DNA from: Phragmites australis
Lineage: Eukaryota > Streptophyta > Magnoliopsida > Poales > Poaceae
DNA length: 64,000 nucleotides
Reading direction: 5' to 3'
Assembly (NCBI RefSeq): GCF_958298935.1
Contig: NC_084934.1
Location: 9,674,501 to 9,738,500, forward strand
The stretch's first letter is position 1. Every line of letters starts with the position of its first letter. Positions 62,430 through 64,000 of the stretch are shown here, piece by piece. The notes under the pieces were generated by a model that was not told where the DNA came from, made no database searches, and was given only the letters and a program-made list of their open reading frames with translations. The translations under genes were made by a program, and so were the position numbers.

Positions 62430-62813
62430 TTGCCTAGCTGAGTGTCTGTGTGTTGCAACCGAAGCAAAAATTGCATTCTGAAGTTCCAAATGTCACAGTT
62501 TATGCATTCTCCAAGCTCTATTTCTGAACAATATTCAGCTCTCTAGGGCTTTATTTTCCTAGGTGGTGCAAGGGCACCAGACATCATTGGAGGTACATCT
62601 GATGTTTGATCAAGCTCGTAGTGGACATACTTGCAAGTCTACAGATTGTATGATATATGTAAGATACAAACAACCAAAAAGGCACATGATAGTAGATTAA
62701 AAGAAATCGGTGTATGCATCTATGGTCACCTTTGTGTGACGAAAAGTGTCCATGAAAGAGCAATCTCCTAGGTTTGTATTAGTACGAGGAGTGATAATAC
62801 GCCGAAAGTGGAC
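62430..62813 (-). pseudogene. m6A RNA methyltransferase MTA (METTL3-type) gene fragment
   Basis: Two consecutive exons of MTA are readable. Exon 62813-62730 begins V-H-F-R-R-I-I, then L-G-D-C-S-F-M-D-T-F-R-H-T-K, ahead of a GT donor. Exon 62638 downward gives T-C-K-Y-V-H-Y-E-L-D and A-L-A-P-P. A TAG (62545-62543) replaces a codon before R-A-E-Y-C-S. A small deletion removes the A-Q-W part of the E-L-G-E-A-Q-W-I-N-C-D block, after which homology fades. These exons encode the zinc-finger region and linker before the methyltransferase core; the core (DPPW) is absent. Nonfunctional fragment. Confidence 0.85.
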
Positions 62814-63660
62814 CTGCTCACAGTGAAAGAAAAAATTTACATAATGAGTACCATTAATACCTAAAACCATATAGCAGAGATCCAAGAATTCAAAGAAATC
62901 ATCTGAACATTACAAATTGAAGAAATCCTATGAAAAAATCATCTGAACATCTATGAACTCATCAAGTATTCAATAAAGAATTAACAGATGCAATTCTCAA
63001 CTGAGTAACTATCTTATTTTTCAAGTTACAACCATATGTTAAGTACAAATTATTTAACTTGGGATCATCATAAATATCATTATTTGCATTTCTGAATTAT
63101 TTGCCTAAAAATAAAAAAAAGTTTTTCTCTTGGCATGGACTTTGAGAAACATATGGAACTATTATTTTATCCTCCGCAGTTTAGTCTAATTTTAACAAAT
63201 AAGAAAGAAGCTCTAAAAGATAATTTCACATAATATGTTAACCAAGTAGAAATTTTAAGCTTCACAAAAAGAAAATATGTGGCTAAACGCTTGCTGTCAA
63301 TAGACAAGGTGAATTTTTCATAGAAGTGATGGCATCAAATGCTGCTAATGCTTTTTTCAAACATGCCAGGAGATATGCTACTGATCTAGCATTGCAATTT
63401 GATATTTATTGCATCTTGATTCTTTTTCTTTCCTCTGAAAGAATATACCATACAAAAAGTTTAAAACATATACCATGATTCCTTTTCTTTCCTCTAAAAT
63501 AATATTACTCATTGCAATTTGATATTTATTGCATCTTGCTTCACAATGGCATATTGGAACGAGAAATTTCATTGATGAACCATTGCATACTTGTCAGTTT
63601 TTTTATGTAACAATAATTCAATGGTCGAGTAAGTACTATGGGGCAGAAAAGGACAGTTAC
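62814..63660. other. AT-rich region without a supported gene
   Basis: A block gcaatttgatatttattgcatcttg occurs twice (about 63393 and 63513), 120 bp apart, as part of a local duplication. Nothing coding recognised. Confidence 0.45.
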
Positions 63661-63705
63661 CCCTAAAAAACCAGAAGAAAGCAGGAGGTCGGATAGCAGC
63701 CCAAG

Positions 63706-63870
63706 CTCGCTCGCAATAGAGGGTGCCCCAATATAGAGGACGCTCGTAATAGAGGCCTCCCCGGCATAGAGGCCACTCTCAATAGAGGGCGCTCCGGTAC
63801 AGACGATGCTCGCAATAGAAGCCTCCCCGGTACAGAGGCCGCTCCCAATATAGGGTGCCCTGGCACAAGA
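63706..63870. repeat. 33-bp minisatellite, five units
   Basis: Five 33-bp units beginning gctcgcaatagagg or close variants (63706, 63739, 63772, 63805, 63838). The period is a multiple of three. A minus-strand ORF (63912-63541) reads through it as an 11-residue repeat (G-E-A-S-I-A-S core). The array is framed by two related blocks around aggaggtcg-ata-agcccaagc (63682 and 63890). Confidence 0.85.
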
Positions 63871-64000
63871 TGGGGCGGATGCAACCAGGAGGTCGAATAG
63901 GAGCCCAAGCACACAGCAACCGTCCTCCTCTGATAGAAGCTAAAGCTCGGGCTCGTATCACAGCCTGAGCCCTGTTCCGTGCGAGCGGGAGAGCCAACGT

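Noticed and set aside
61230..63000. Right terminal repeat of the CACTA element
   Set aside because: Searched for a TAGTAGTG-like end preceded by a T-rich stretch and followed by gta; agtagtg near 62266 lacks the T-rich context.
63300..63370. Possible upstream MTA exon on the minus strand
   Set aside because: A short helical reading (A-L-A-A-F-D-A-I-T) is not distinctive, and I could not match it to MTA or find splice sites.

Overview
This is plant nuclear DNA, most likely from a grass (Poaceae). Two host genes are intact, with GT-AG introns. A GC-rich first exon sits beside AT-rich introns, and the rest is densely nested transposable elements of classes common in grass genomes: Ty3-gypsy with an antisense ORF, gag-only Copia-type, CACTA, hAT, Stowaway and Harbinger-like MITEs, and LINEs. 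I see no bacterial features, CRISPR, rRNA or tRNA. The species cannot be fixed from the sequence alone.

1-13 kb: a complete ADP-glucose pyrophosphorylase large-subunit gene on the minus strand (ATG 12490, stop 391; 15 exons, 506 codons by my splicing). Its intron 12 has swollen to about 8.1 kb through two insertions, both antisense to the gene. One is a LINE (1636-4994). The other is a non-autonomous LTR retrotransposon (5105-9296) that itself carries a MITE and a small hAT-like element. A Stowaway-like MITE lies upstream of the gene.

13-24 kb: decayed transposons. In order these are a ZMYM/TTF-type hAT transposase remnant, an LTR-derived stretch, and the C-terminal part of a CACTA transposase. 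CACTA-style subterminal repeats follow, with a TATA box and a dead calcium-dependent protein kinase exon fragment next to them. A clean 1.4-kb solo LTR and a Transposase_24-like fragment complete the block.

24-47.7 kb: a three-level retrotransposon nest. The outermost element is a degenerate Ty3-gypsy copy (5' LTR 24190-24903; gag, protease, RT, RNase H and integrase remnants; antisense coiled-coil ORF 45495-47657). Its gag is split by a 3.9-kb solo LTR (25342-29208). Its 3' tandem-repeat zone is split by a gag-only Copia-type element (about 34903-44786). The 3' LTR of that element is in turn split by a second solo LTR of the same long family (40444-43782), in the opposite orientation to the first.

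47.7-56.5 kb: a LINE tail, a Harbinger-like MITE, then an intact plus-strand six-exon gene for a LAZ1/TMEM184 (DUF300) seven-helix membrane protein (48797-54401). A hAT-type element with a perfect 8-bp target duplication lies in its intron 2. A minus-strand LINE fragment follows.

57-64 kb: a degenerate CACTA element with a TNP2-type transposase, then a decayed minus-strand fragment of the m6A methyltransferase MTA (METTL3) gene, and a 33-bp minisatellite near the window end.

The two intact genes act independently (starch synthesis and membrane trafficking or signalling). Nothing links them except proximity.
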